In this document: positions 8,490 through 17,794 of the stretch, piece after piece | How the letters are laid out: each line of letters starts with the position of its first letter | How positions within the stretch are numbered: position 1 is the first letter of the stretch | Assembly: GCF_049800915.1 (NCBI RefSeq) | Contig: NZ_JBNAFY010000009.1 | Location: forward strand, 1 to 64,000 | Direction: 5' to 3' | DNA from: Amaricoccus macauensis_A | GTDB lineage: Bacteria; Pseudomonadota; Alphaproteobacteria; Rhodobacterales; Rhodobacteraceae | DNA length: 64,000 bases | Translations under genes and position numbers: made by a program | The notes under the pieces: generated by a model | Told to the model about the DNA's origin: nothing | Seen by the model: only the letters and a program-made list of their open reading frames with translations | Database searches by the model: none

Positions 8490-9535
8490 TGCGGCAGTTC
8501 CTTTCTTGCGTGACTGAGAACCAGTAGATGCAGCGTCGACGGGTAGTAGTTGGTAGTTGTAAATCTCGTGAGATCCGATGGGATTGGCCCGTCACCCAGA
8601 ACGCACCCCATCAGGGCCACGATCGACTTATAGCCCGGCTCATCCAACACCCGCGAAATGCGGTCTGTCTCGAGATCAGAAAGCGCGATATCGCCGTCGA
8701 TGCTCATGCCTTGGACAAAACGTGCCAGTGTTGCAGGGTCATCTTTTCCCGCTCGGATGAGATAAAGTGGGATCCGCAAGCCATTGTATCCGAACTCTGG
8801 TTCAAACCCTTTTGCCGGGTTCGGAATGCTGGCCAAGGAAAGCCAATCCGGCGGGAGTTGCCGAACACCGAATTTTGTAGATCTTACGAGCCTTTCACCG
8901 AACGCAGAGACGGCCATCCAGTCGTGAGAACGGTCGAGTGCTGCCAGAACAGGGAACGCTTCAAAGACCCAATAGGAGAGATTCACGACCGGCCCATCCG
9001 GCCTATCGTCTGACGTGAAACCGTTGACTCCCGGAAGCAGCAATGGCCCGCCTTCTGTTATTTGCAGGGTTGCCTGACCCAGCGCTTCGGCCACCTGAAT
9101 CGCGGCGATGGTATATTCTGGATTGGCCCATTCGGCTCCTGCGTGGGCTAACGCATAGGCAATCAGAATTTCCCCATCGGACGCATTGTTTATATCCGTT
9201 ATTCTCGGTTCAGAGTTCGGGTCCCATTTCCACGCGGCTAGCCCATCGTCACGGATCAGAAGTTCGCTCTTCGTGAAGCGCCATATCCGCTCAAAATCGG
9301 TCTGCATTCCGGCAAGGTAAGCGAGGATCAGGCCATATCCCTGCCCCTCACTATGGCTAATGCCCCCGTTCGCCGTATCCACTATCCGACCAGATGGTGC
9401 GAGGAAGGACTGGGCATAGGCTTGCCACTCTTCAGGACGGATTAATCGCTCTTCAGCGGCGTGCGCCACGGTTACGCCGAAAACCACCGTGCAAGTCGAA
9501 AGCATGGTGCGAAGGATGTTTCGTCCGACGTTCAC
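8480..9535 (-). CDS. bcsZ: Periplasmic endo-1,4-beta-glucanase BcsZ (GH8)
   Basis: A family-8 glycoside hydrolase that trims nascent cellulose in the periplasm and is needed for efficient cellulose output in many bacteria. From the GTG at 9535 the protein has 351 residues, with a signal peptide to about residue 26 (VTVAHA). The catalytic-acid block ISHSEGQGYG holds Glu63, and ASDGEILIAYAL holds the paired Asp120. The GTG overlaps the bcsB stop (GTGA) and GGAAGG lies just upstream, so it was preferred over the frame start at 9676. It overlaps the next gene by 10 bases. Function follows from family and operon. Confidence 0.88.
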   Translation of the reverse strand: MNVGRNILRTMLSTCTVVFGVTVAHAAEERLIRPEEWQAYAQSFLAPSGRIVDTANGGISHSEGQGYGLILAYLAGMQTDFERIWRFTKSELLIRDDGLAAWKWDPNSEPRITDINNASDGEILIAYALAHAGAEWANPEYTIAAIQVAEALGQATLQITEGGPLLLPGVNGFTSDDRPDGPVVNLSYWVFEAFPVLAALDRSHDWMAVSAFGERLVRSTKFGVRQLPPDWLSLASIPNPAKGFEPEFGYNGLRIPLYLIRAGKDDPATLARFVQGMSIDGDIALSDLETDRISRVLDEPGYKSIVALMGCVLGDGPIPSDLTRFTTTNYYPSTLHLLVLSHARKELPQCL

Positions 9536-11850
9536 GACCGCCTTCCGAGTTGGGAGAGGAGCGCGAGGGTCACCGCTCCCAAAAGAATGCAAGCCAAAGA
9601 GAGAAGCAGGGAATAGGCCAATGCGTTTGATGACAGCCAGTTTGTCACTATCAGGCGAGCATTTGCGAAACTCCAAGGCTGTGTCGGAACAAGCTCAAGG
9701 GCTATGGGAGGTAAAGTGACCACGGTTCCCTTGTCGGCGGAATAGACACTCAACCGGCCGCCAATCCGTGACCAACTCCCGCGCTCAGACAAATCGATAG
9801 AGCCTTGCAACAATGATTCGGATGAGGCGGAAGAAATAACGGTCCATGTACCGTTGCCGCGCGGGTTGATCGACTGGGACAAAAGCAATGTGTCCGACGC
9901 TTCCGGGCTGAAGAAGTCAGCTTCTCGAGGAACCAGTCTGAGTGCGGCCAGTGAGAGGTCAAAGTTTTCCTGCAGCGTGTTCGCAAGGTCCCTTAACCTT
10001 CGGCGCACAGGACTTGTCTCGAGTGAATCCCGCCACTCATCCAGTTCACTGGATTGCCCCCCGCCCAAGGAGAGGTTCACCGTCTTTTCTGACGCCCATC
10101 CGCTTTTTTGGGGAGGTGAAATCCGGACATGATCACGCACTGACGCAGAAAGATGCGCGATAGGAGCTATAATAAGAGCGGAGCCTACTTCCATTGCCTT
10201 TTGGGACGAGATCAATGAAACAGATCTCACTTGGCCAGAGGCTACTGCAATCCGGCCCGTAAGGTTCATCGCAGCCGCTATTGTTTGTTCGTTCTGCAAG
10301 TTTAGGACAACCGACAATCCATCGTTCTGCTCCTCGCTAGCGACCTCGCCCATTGCAAAGGCCGCCAGATTTGGGCGCTGTGCAATCCGTGCAAAATCGG
10401 GCATCAAAAAACGGGAAGTGTCGTAGAGCGCAAAACGAGGAGTATCGGATGCCGTTGTTCCAGGTTCGCAGGCCAGGTCTGCATCAGTCATCATGACAGC
10501 ATCCAGCCGAATACGGTTCTTGCCCGGACGGATGTCCTTAAGCCCAACACGTATTGGGAGCTGTCTGAGCACCCCCCCACCCGAGTCCATAATTGGGACT
10601 GTGCTCGCGATGCGTTCATTCACGTAGATATCGATTCTGCTTCCTGGGCGTACCTCTCGGGAAATGGCCGCATCGAGCATGATCTTTGCTTCACCGTAGG
10701 ACTGGGCGTAGAAGTCCGTCGGAACAGCAATGTCAAACTCGCGGGAGTATCTGCGCCCCGAAAAACGCTCGGTAGGAACGCCCAACTCGCCAAAGGAGAT
10801 GCTGCCCCCTGAGGCGATCAACGGGACGTCAGTGCCGGGCCACGTCAAAACATTCTCCGGTCTTTGCCCGAGATCGAAAACCGGCCAACTATCAACGTTT
10901 TCCCCTACTTCCTCCGGCGTTGCACCACCCAAAACTAGAACGGATCGTCCGTGTGCGGGCCGTTTCGGTAGGCCCTCAAGAGAAACAAATTGGGATGGTT
11001 CAGGAGCACTGACTCCCAGCAACTCCAGTTCGGAATATGTGCCAAAGAATACGGTTAAGGCTCCCTCGCCCTTGGCGCGCTCGATCGAACGGGAAACCGA
11101 GAATGTAATGTGAGGCGCGTTCGTCATGACCGCAAGCTTCTGGGCGACAACCAGCAGCGCTTCCGCTACCATCGGATTCTCTAGTCCAGGCGCGATGATC
11201 TCTACTCGCGTTTGCCCATCACCATCCATACCGATTCCTGGAAGATCCTGAAAGCTGGATGGAAACGCATTGCCCGCTTTAGAATGCGAAAGAAATGTTC
11301 GGTTTGGGTCCAGATCTGTCCAAAGCTCGTAGGTCGATTCAACTGTGCAATCAGTCCGGTGCCTTTGCCGGGCCTCTACCGATATCTGGTTCTGCCCCTC
11401 CTTCAGCAATCCGACCGGAACTGGAATCACAAGGTCCGTCGGGCCCGCAGATGATCGGATGGTGGTTTCGCCGAGAATTGTCCCATTCACAGCTATCTGC
11501 ATCCGCGAGGACTCTGGGGCGACCATCACGGAATTGCGATAGCCAAGATGGAGCTGAGCGCTTTCAAGTAAACCGGGAGGCAGCGTTATGTTCCAGTCGT
11601 GGGCGGCCAATTCGCCAACTAACCGGTTTTCGCCCTTAGGTAGAAAGAACTGTTTCGCAATCTCTAGACCTTTGACAGATTGCGAAAGCGGCGGCATGCC
11701 ACTAGGGGAAAGGCCAAGAGGCAAGACACGCGGCTCCGGCGAAATAATGTCTCCAGACATGTCGAATGGCGCTGGCTGCCCATACACGGGGATTGCCAAG
11801 GCAAATGCAGCGGCAGCCAAAGCAATAGTAGAGGAGAACCGACGTATCAT
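9532..11850 (-). CDS. bcsB: Cellulose synthase periplasmic subunit BcsB
   Basis: A 772-residue partner of BcsA that sits in the periplasm and guides the glucan out of the membrane channel. It has a signal peptide (1-25, ending VYGQ), alternating carbohydrate-binding and flavodoxin-like domains, and one C-terminal membrane anchor (about 743-767, AYSLLLSLACILLGAVTLALL) that packs against BcsA. Length is normal for alphaproteobacterial BcsB. Its ATG at 11850 overlaps the bcsA stop (ATGA) and its stop overlaps bcsZ, showing strict translational coupling that would keep BcsA and BcsB in step. Confidence 0.92.
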   Translation of the reverse strand: MIRRFSSTIALAAAAFALAIPVYGQPAPFDMSGDIISPEPRVLPLGLSPSGMPPLSQSVKGLEIAKQFFLPKGENRLVGELAAHDWNITLPPGLLESAQLHLGYRNSVMVAPESSRMQIAVNGTILGETTIRSSAGPTDLVIPVPVGLLKEGQNQISVEARQRHRTDCTVESTYELWTDLDPNRTFLSHSKAGNAFPSSFQDLPGIGMDGDGQTRVEIIAPGLENPMVAEALLVVAQKLAVMTNAPHITFSVSRSIERAKGEGALTVFFGTYSELELLGVSAPEPSQFVSLEGLPKRPAHGRSVLVLGGATPEEVGENVDSWPVFDLGQRPENVLTWPGTDVPLIASGGSISFGELGVPTERFSGRRYSREFDIAVPTDFYAQSYGEAKIMLDAAISREVRPGSRIDIYVNERIASTVPIMDSGGGVLRQLPIRVGLKDIRPGKNRIRLDAVMMTDADLACEPGTTASDTPRFALYDTSRFLMPDFARIAQRPNLAAFAMGEVASEEQNDGLSVVLNLQNEQTIAAAMNLTGRIAVASGQVRSVSLISSQKAMEVGSALIIAPIAHLSASVRDHVRISPPQKSGWASEKTVNLSLGGGQSSELDEWRDSLETSPVRRRLRDLANTLQENFDLSLAALRLVPREADFFSPEASDTLLLSQSINPRGNGTWTVISSASSESLLQGSIDLSERGSWSRIGGRLSVYSADKGTVVTLPPIALELVPTQPWSFANARLIVTNWLSSNALAYSLLLSLACILLGAVTLALLSQLGRRS

Positions 11851-14045
11851 GCTCGCTTCCCACTATTGATTTCCTGTTGATTTTCCTTGCGAGAAAGGGC
11901 CGCCCGGGCCGCAAAGCTCAAACCACGAAGCGTCGCTCCAAATGCTATCATCAAGAAGCCGATGGTTCCCATCACGACACCCGGGTTTCGGCGTCGGCTG
12001 TGCTGGAACTCACTCCACTGATCTGAGTTGGCGTATATGAGATCAGCGATCAGCCGGTGATGGACGACCTCGCTCGGGTCAAAGCGACAATTGAGAGTAA
12101 TGGTTTCCTTGTCGTTGAACAGACCTCGGACAAGCATTGGTAAGCTACCCGTTAATCCATCTGTATGGGGATCGAATGACAGCTCTCCTCCCATCCCTCT
12201 GGCAATTTGATCAATGGGCGCACCCGCAATTCTCACCCGGGCGCCTTGATCGGAGACGTCTTCGATTGTCCCTGGATACCAGTCACTGCCTATCTGAAAC
12301 TGGCAACGGCGGCTCACTTTCACACGATGGCTAAACGCTCGCTTTTGTCCACGTTCGGAAACGACACCCAGTGCACAACCTGCGATGATGAGGTTGAGGA
12401 GGTTCCAGCCCCCCACCACCAAGGTCACATCAGCCTTCCACGGCTCGCTATAGACCCGGTAGACGGTTACCGCGACACCTATCATGAGAATACCGAAGAT
12501 GAGGAAGAAGGGCCGACTCAACTCGGAAAGACGGTCGCTTGTGACGCTCTCATCCTTCGCGGTCACTTTGAAGCTTGGTTTGCGTGGCTTGAGAATGACC
12601 GACACGACTGCCGGTAAGAGATGAACCGACTGAATGTACTCGTAGAGTTCGGATATCCACGGCCATCTGAATGAACCGTAGAGATAGTTCTGCATGATCA
12701 AGTTCGCCACCATATAGGCAAGCGTGTAAACAAGGAACTCGCTACCCGAAGCGGTGAAGATCTGCAGATCGAAGAGCAAGTAGCAGAGCGGCGCCAAAAG
12801 GAAGATCATTCGGGGGAAAGGAAATAACCAGAAAAGTGTGGATGAGGCGTAACATACGCGCTGAGCCATGCTCAGGCCTCTTTTGAAGATCGGGGCGCGA
12901 AGCATCAGGATCTGCATCATTCCCTGCGCCCAGCGACTGCGCTGGCCGATGAAGCTCGAGAATGTCGCAGGCTGCAATCCTGCAATTAGCGGCTGATCGA
13001 CGTAGACGCTGTTCCAGCCCTTTGAATGCAATGCGACCGCAGTCTCGCAATCTTCGGTAATGGATATTCCATGGAACCCTCCCGTTTCGGCCAAGGCTTC
13101 GCGGCGCAGCACAGCAGCTGATCCGCAGAAGAACGAACTATTCCACTTGTCGAGACCACGTTGAATGATGCCGTAGAACATCTCGTTCTCCGACGGCATC
13201 TTCTCGAAAGTATCAAGATTGTTTTCGATCGGATCCGGATTGAGGAAGAAGTGGGGCGACTGGACCAGAAATAGTCTGGCATCCTCCGCAAAATAGCCAA
13301 CGGTCTTTTCAAGAAAATCACGCGCAGGTGCATGGTCCGCATCGAAAACGGCGATCAGATCACCTTCCGAGTGTTCGAGCGCATTGTTCATGTTCCCCGC
13401 TTTCGCATGTTCATTGCGCGAACGGGTCAGGTAATTGATACCAAAATCGGCGCAAACCTGTTTCAATTCCTGATAACGCCTTTCGGCCGCAGCGGCCTGA
13501 AGAATGTCACTGGAGTTGCGCTTCTGTTCGGTGCCACCGTCGTCCAACAACCAGATCGTGACGAGGTCCTTCGGGTAATTCATTGCCTGAGCTGCGGCGA
13601 TCGTACTCGTCAGAAGTTCGGCGTCTTCATTGTAAGTCGGAATAAAGACGTCGATCGTGGGCAAAGATGGCCGGGTTTCGATGGACAACGCCGGCCTTGA
13701 GCGCATCGGATTAGCGACCACGAACAAGCTGAGACCCAGCATCATCACCGAATACATCTCTGCGAGATAGAGGAGGAAGCCGGGGATGAAATTTTCGATC
13801 TGATTTACAGGAGGAATCGTGTTTGTTGTCCGCCAGTAGACATAACGAAGAACTATGGCAGTACCGAAAGCAAGCGCGACAAGCCGCCAGGTTCCATCAG
13901 GGCGAAACCTCTTCATGATCATCATCGCGCCAAGAATGGTCGCACTCCCGACCAACTGAGCCTGAAGGCTGATGGGCAGTGTGACCAGGAACAGCATGAC
14001 TGCCGCAAAAAAGGCCCATAAAGGCCAAAGGAGAAGCTGTTTCAT
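11847..14045 (-). CDS. bcsA: Cellulose synthase catalytic subunit BcsA (UDP-forming), with PilZ domain
   Basis: A 732-residue inner-membrane GT2 synthase that polymerises UDP-glucose into beta-1,4-glucan and extrudes it. All catalytic marks are present: DDG at 168-170, DxD at 235-237, FFCGS at 305-309, TED at 330-332 and QxxRW at 368-372. Membrane helices flank this region (about 5-110 and 395-565). A C-terminal PilZ domain has the cyclic-di-GMP motifs RxxxR (565-569) and DxSxxG (596-601), so activity should depend on c-di-GMP. It overlaps bcsN and bcsB by four bases each. No GGDEF or EAL gene is in the window, so the signal comes from elsewhere. Confidence 0.95.
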   Translation of the reverse strand: MKQLLLWPLWAFFAAVMLFLVTLPISLQAQLVGSATILGAMMIMKRFRPDGTWRLVALAFGTAIVLRYVYWRTTNTIPPVNQIENFIPGFLLYLAEMYSVMMLGLSLFVVANPMRSRPALSIETRPSLPTIDVFIPTYNEDAELLTSTIAAAQAMNYPKDLVTIWLLDDGGTEQKRNSSDILQAAAAERRYQELKQVCADFGINYLTRSRNEHAKAGNMNNALEHSEGDLIAVFDADHAPARDFLEKTVGYFAEDARLFLVQSPHFFLNPDPIENNLDTFEKMPSENEMFYGIIQRGLDKWNSSFFCGSAAVLRREALAETGGFHGISITEDCETAVALHSKGWNSVYVDQPLIAGLQPATFSSFIGQRSRWAQGMMQILMLRAPIFKRGLSMAQRVCYASSTLFWLFPFPRMIFLLAPLCYLLFDLQIFTASGSEFLVYTLAYMVANLIMQNYLYGSFRWPWISELYEYIQSVHLLPAVVSVILKPRKPSFKVTAKDESVTSDRLSELSRPFFLIFGILMIGVAVTVYRVYSEPWKADVTLVVGGWNLLNLIIAGCALGVVSERGQKRAFSHRVKVSRRCQFQIGSDWYPGTIEDVSDQGARVRIAGAPIDQIARGMGGELSFDPHTDGLTGSLPMLVRGLFNDKETITLNCRFDPSEVVHHRLIADLIYANSDQWSEFQHSRRRNPGVVMGTIGFLMIAFGATLRGLSFAARAALSRKENQQEINSGKRA

Positions 14046-15091
14046 TCCTTGACCTCCCGGGCGAGTGACTCGGGGAGTTCTATTTCACGCGCAGCGGTAA
14101 TCGCCCGCATGGCAGGAGAATTTGGGTCATTCGGCGCAACTATTGCCTGGCCCAGCGGATCGTCAGCTGCAATTCCGAAATCTGGAGGCGGAACAATTGG
14201 AGCGCTTTCGCCGTAATTGGGAGGCGATGAGCTTGGTACTGTGCTTACCATACCCGAGGAAACAGGCGAAGGAACGGTGGGACCTTCATACGCTGCGGTC
14301 GCTGATGCTTGTTTGACTTGAGTAGCACCTGTCGGCTTTGCCGCTGCGCGATGGGGCACAGTCGTAGACGGAGCGTAGTCCGGCAGCACGCTTGCGATAC
14401 CGGTAGAAGTTGATGGCCGCACTACAGTAGGTGAATCCAGAACGCTGACTGGATCACGTCGGTTCTGTGGAGGCACGTTAGGATATTGGCTGCCAAAGTA
14501 GGATGAGAGGGTGAACCTGTACATGACCTGAAGCATTTCGTTCTCGCTTGCACCCGACTGGCAAAGTCGCAAACGTATTTGAATTAGGAAACGGTTGGCA
14601 TAGAACGGCCCTGCGCCACTCTGCATGTTCAACCGCTGCCAGCCATAAATGCATAGATCGCGCCCTCGACCGCGTCCCATCGCATAGCCGAAGGGCCCAT
14701 ACCGGTTTTGAACGAAATACGGTGAAACTGTCATGGACACAGCTGGCAGAACCTTTTCCATCTCGAGCCTGACACTCGCATTGGTGGGCTGACCTGGATC
14801 TACCGCACCGTTACCTACCTGATGAGCCCGGCCGAAAACTTGGGCGGTAAGCGCATTTTGACCGGGAGTGCTGGAACGAGAACCCAGCAAGACTTCGTGC
14901 TCCACTGCATTCCCTAGATTGCGCTGCACAGCCCCAACGACAACCGGCCCCCCGGGATCGGGCAAGATGTAGGCAGCGCTTGGGGGTATCAACCCGCTTT
15001 GAGCAATGGACATGCTCGAACGCTGCGGCGCACAGGCCGAAACCAAAGCCAGAAACGCCCAGAGGGCGGCAAGAAGAACTAATCTCGTCAT
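14042..15091 (-). CDS. bcsN: Cellulose biosynthesis lipoprotein BcsN
   Basis: The first gene of the operon encodes a 349-residue lipoprotein of the alphaproteobacterial BcsN family. From the ATG at 15091 the protein starts with a hydrophobic signal ending in the lipobox VSAC (Cys20), with Ala next, which favours outer-membrane sorting. The mature part holds the conserved core around QNRYGPFGYAMGRG and GRDLCIYGWQRL, then a long Pro/Ser/Thr-rich tail. The frame is open to a TTG at 15172, but the lipobox then lies too deep. BcsN is characteristic of rhizobial and rhodobacterial cellulose loci; its exact role is not settled. The adjacent divergent Lol-type pair handles lipoproteins. Confidence 0.83.
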   Translation of the reverse strand: MTRLVLLAALWAFLALVSACAPQRSSMSIAQSGLIPPSAAYILPDPGGPVVVGAVQRNLGNAVEHEVLLGSRSSTPGQNALTAQVFGRAHQVGNGAVDPGQPTNASVRLEMEKVLPAVSMTVSPYFVQNRYGPFGYAMGRGRGRDLCIYGWQRLNMQSGAGPFYANRFLIQIRLRLCQSGASENEMLQVMYRFTLSSYFGSQYPNVPPQNRRDPVSVLDSPTVVRPSTSTGIASVLPDYAPSTTVPHRAAAKPTGATQVKQASATAAYEGPTVPSPVSSGMVSTVPSSSPPNYGESAPIVPPPDFGIAADDPLGQAIVAPNDPNSPAMRAITAAREIELPESLAREVKE

Positions 15092-15447
15092 GACGTCCGG
15101 GCTTTCAGCTGCTGAAGGACCGGCGAAGCCGGCATTAAAAGGGGAGGTGGTTGCAGGTTTGATCCGGATCAAAACGCTGAATTGCTAACAAAATGTTTTC
15201 AAATGCTCGGGCGTTGTAAGATTTCATGTGACATACGGTTCATGTCATACCGTTTGCGTCATCTATGGCGCGGCTTGAGATTGTTATCGAATACGGCCTC
15301 TCAGATTCTTTGGCTTGTCCCTGACCAGCCAGATAATAAGCGACCTGCGGCCTAGGCGTCTTTGGACGCAATCATCGAATTGTGCCTTGACGAGCACGCT
15401 CCTCCTAAACACCTTCCACCCAGCATCAGACAAGGTTTCCCTCTTCC
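15092..15447. other. Divergent intergenic region between bcsN and the LolC/E-like gene
   Basis: This 356-base gap separates two operons read in opposite directions, so it should hold both promoters. No credible gene is seen in it; the open frames over 15284-15660 are shadows. A repeated TTCATGT/CATAC motif (15223-15253) is the only clear structure. I could not assign -10/-35 boxes with confidence. Confidence 0.5.
15223..15253. promoter_or_regulatory. Candidate operator upstream of the cellulose operon (direct repeat)
   Basis: TTCATGTGACATACGGT begins at 15223 and TTCATGTCATACCGT at 15239, an imperfect direct repeat with a 16-base period. The overlap also makes the inverted pair GACAT-N7-ATGTC. 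The site is about 130 bases upstream of the bcsN start on its strand. It could bind a regulator of cellulose production; no regulator gene lies adjacent. Confidence 0.35.
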
Positions 15448-16734
15448 GTGAAAACGCCCCCTGCCCCCTTTGCTGCATTCGAATGGAACATCGCTTGGCA
15501 CTATTTGCGCGCGCGCAAAAGAGAGGGCGGCATCTCTGTGATCGCCTGGTATGCCCTCATTGGAGTAATGCTCGGGGTCGCCACACTTATTGTTGTACAA
15601 GCCGTAATGATTGGATTTCGTGAGGAGTTTACAGAGCGTATTCTCGGCGCGAACTCCCATGCCAGCGTCTACTATTCCGCCGAGTTCGATGAGTTCGGCA
15701 ATACTGACAGGTTAATTGCGGACTATAACGAGCTCGCATTACGCCTCGCGGAAGTACCTGGAGTAGAGCGCGCCGCACCACTCATCCGCGGACAGGTCAT
15801 GGCATCGGCAGGCGGTCGGGCTGCAGGGGTAGAAATCATAGGAACGCAGCTAGAGGATCTCCGCCAGGTGCCACTCATCTCCCAACCCGAGATGCAAGCT
15901 GGCACGCTCGATCGCTTTGGGGAGGGCGTGGCTATTGGCAGCGGCGTGGCACGAGAACTTGGCGTCGGGCCGGGCGACATGATCACCCTCATATCGCCCG
16001 AGGGAATGGATACGCCATTTGGGACACAACCGAGGCTGAATGACTACGAAGTCGTCTATATCTTCGGTGTGGGCAGATACGATATTGATCGAACGCGGGT
16101 ATACGTCCCGTTCAGCGAGGCACAGCGTTTCTTTGACCGGGAAGGCGGCTCTGACGAAATCGAAGTGATGCTGGTAAATCCGGCGGATGTAGATGCGATA
16201 CGAGCCCCTCTTGCCCAAGCAGCTGGCGCACGTGGATTGGTATGGACTTGGAAGGATGCAAACAGCGCCTTTTTGTCTGCTCTAGACGTGGAACGGCGCG
16301 TCATGTTCATTGTGCTTTCCTTGGTTGTCTTGATCGCAGCTCTCAATATCATTTCGGGTTTGGTTATGCTCGTGAAGAACAAGAGCCGCGATATCGGAAT
16401 TCTACGCACAATGGGTTTTGCACAAGGTTCCATTCTCCGGATCTTCTTCATCTGCGGCGCTTCGATCGGCTTGATAGGAACCGCACTGGGCGTAGTTCTC
16501 GGCTGCCTCTTCGCTTATAATATTCAGGAAATGCAGGCGTTGGTCGAATGGGTTTCGGGCGGCTCGGTATGGAACCCCGAAGTCCGTTTTCTCACCGAGA
16601 TCCCTGCCCGCTTAAGGCCAATAGACGTATTTGCCGTTGTCGCGATGGCGATTGGGCTTTCATTCGTTATTACAATCTGGCCTGCGCGCAGCGCTGCGAG
16701 GCTCGACCCGGTGGAGGCATTGCGGGATGGCTGA
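15448..16734 (+). CDS. Lipoprotein-releasing ABC transporter permease (LolC/LolE family)
   Basis: A 428-residue inner-membrane permease of the LolC/LolE type, which pulls mature lipoproteins from the inner membrane for delivery to the outer membrane. One helix near residues 30-55 (IAWYALIGVMLGVATLIVVQAVMIG) is followed by a ~230-residue periplasmic domain, then an FtsX-type block of three helices (about 280-415). It ends in ARSAARLDPVEALR, a hallmark of the family. The start is a GTG with a poor ribosome binding site; no ATG occurs before the first helix, so GTG is retained. It overlaps lolD by 8 bases. With one permease gene it may form a homodimer (LolF-like). Confidence 0.87.
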   Translation: MKTPPAPFAAFEWNIAWHYLRARKREGGISVIAWYALIGVMLGVATLIVVQAVMIGFREEFTERILGANSHASVYYSAEFDEFGNTDRLIADYNELALRLAEVPGVERAAPLIRGQVMASAGGRAAGVEIIGTQLEDLRQVPLISQPEMQAGTLDRFGEGVAIGSGVARELGVGPGDMITLISPEGMDTPFGTQPRLNDYEVVYIFGVGRYDIDRTRVYVPFSEAQRFFDREGGSDEIEVMLVNPADVDAIRAPLAQAAGARGLVWTWKDANSAFLSALDVERRVMFIVLSLVVLIAALNIISGLVMLVKNKSRDIGILRTMGFAQGSILRIFFICGASIGLIGTALGVVLGCLFAYNIQEMQALVEWVSGGSVWNPEVRFLTEIPARLRPIDVFAVVAMAIGLSFVITIWPARSAARLDPVEALRDG

Positions 16735-17419
16735 TCGTCGCAACTATGCGCTGAGACTGGCCGACATCTTCAAAGTCTACAATTCGGAACAACCAGGCAA
16801 AATCCGGGTGTTGGACGGTGCATGCCTTGAACTTGCGCAGGGAGAAATCGTGGCACTGGCCGGTCCGTCCGGCTCAGGAAAGTCGACACTTTTGCATATA
16901 GCCGGTCTATTGGATGTCCCAAGCAGTGGCCACGTCCTTATCGGAAAAGAAAACTTCAGCGAAGCTGGAGACCGGGCCAGAACCGCGGCAAGACGCGACA
17001 AAATTGGCTTTGTCTACCAGTTCCACCATCTGCTTCCAGAATTCTCTGCACGCGACAATATTATTTTGCCTCAACAAGCTGCAGGCGAGAACCTGCAAAA
17101 TGCAAAGGAACGGGCAGAATGTCTTTTGGATCAGGTCGGGCTTCTCCAGCGCGCAGACCACAAGCCGGCTGAACTCTCGGGCGGCGAGCAGCAAAGGGTT
17201 GCTATAGCTCGCGCGCTTGCCAACAGCCCCTCGTTGCTCTTGGCCGATGAACCAACTGGGAACCTAGATCCAGAAACGGCGTGCGTGGTATTCGATCTGC
17301 TATTAGGCCTTGTACGTGAGACGGGGCTCGCAGCGCTTATTGCCACTCACAACCTCGAACTGGCGGCGCGCATGGATCGAACGCTGCAAATTTGCAACGG
17401 CAGAGTTATAGTATCATAA
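16727..17419 (+). CDS. lolD: Lipoprotein-releasing ABC transporter ATP-binding protein LolD
   Basis: A 230-residue ATPase of the LolD/MacB class. Walker A GPSGSGKST is at 46-54, the Lol-type FHHLLPEF loop near 99-106, the signature LSGGEQQRVAIARAL from 150 and Walker B LLADEPTGNLD at 171-181. It is coupled to the upstream permease gene by an overlap and the two should form one transporter. The ATG at 16727 has GGAGG about 9 bases upstream. The frame open to 16631 lies inside the permease gene and was rejected. A Lol pair divergent from a lipoprotein-encoding cellulose operon could be a dedicated or an extra copy; the main one is probably elsewhere. Confidence 0.88.
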   Translation: MADRRNYALRLADIFKVYNSEQPGKIRVLDGACLELAQGEIVALAGPSGSGKSTLLHIAGLLDVPSSGHVLIGKENFSEAGDRARTAARRDKIGFVYQFHHLLPEFSARDNIILPQQAAGENLQNAKERAECLLDQVGLLQRADHKPAELSGGEQQRVAIARALANSPSLLLADEPTGNLDPETACVVFDLLLGLVRETGLAALIATHNLELAARMDRTLQICNGRVIVS

Positions 17420-17794
17420 TTGTTATACAGACATCGAAGTTATACTAATTAATAATTTAAGTAAGTGGAGTTGGCTTTAGCCTATAGCCTCAGGAACACA
17501 AAGTTGAGCAAAAGTGATTTTTCTCAAGATCGGAACGAACAGTCGCTCATTCTGAGAAACCTGCACGAAGAGATTCTTTCTCAGACTCAACGCGCGAAGA
17601 CCTCAGAGAGCAAATGACAAAATTGCACTACGACGGGCGTGCAGCACGTTTCCCATTAATCGCTCAACTCAGGGCAATTGATACACAGATCGAGAACCTC
17701 GGCACGAGATACAAGGCGCTACAGCGCTCCTCGATAGATCCTCAGCTCTAGACGCTAGACTGCAGAAAGCCAATGAACGGAGTCGTCCTCGATT
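17420..17794. other. Gap between lolD and cysE
   Basis: A 375-base, relatively AT-rich stretch after lolD. It contains one short open frame (17614-17751) listed separately. No convincing hairpin-plus-T-run terminator was found by eye, although the AT-rich bases 17421-17460 directly after lolD could serve in termination. Confidence 0.4.
17614..17751 (+). CDS. Possible 45-residue hypothetical protein
   Basis: A short frame from ATG to TAG encodes a basic, soluble-looking peptide of 45 residues (starts MTKLHYDGRAARF, with a helical RAIDTQIENLGTRYKALQ part). GAGAG lies a few bases upstream of the ATG. Nothing in it identifies a family. It could be a remnant of a longer gene, since upstream frames are broken. 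Confidence 0.25.
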   Translation: MTKLHYDGRAARFPLIAQLRAIDTQIENLGTRYKALQRSSIDPQL

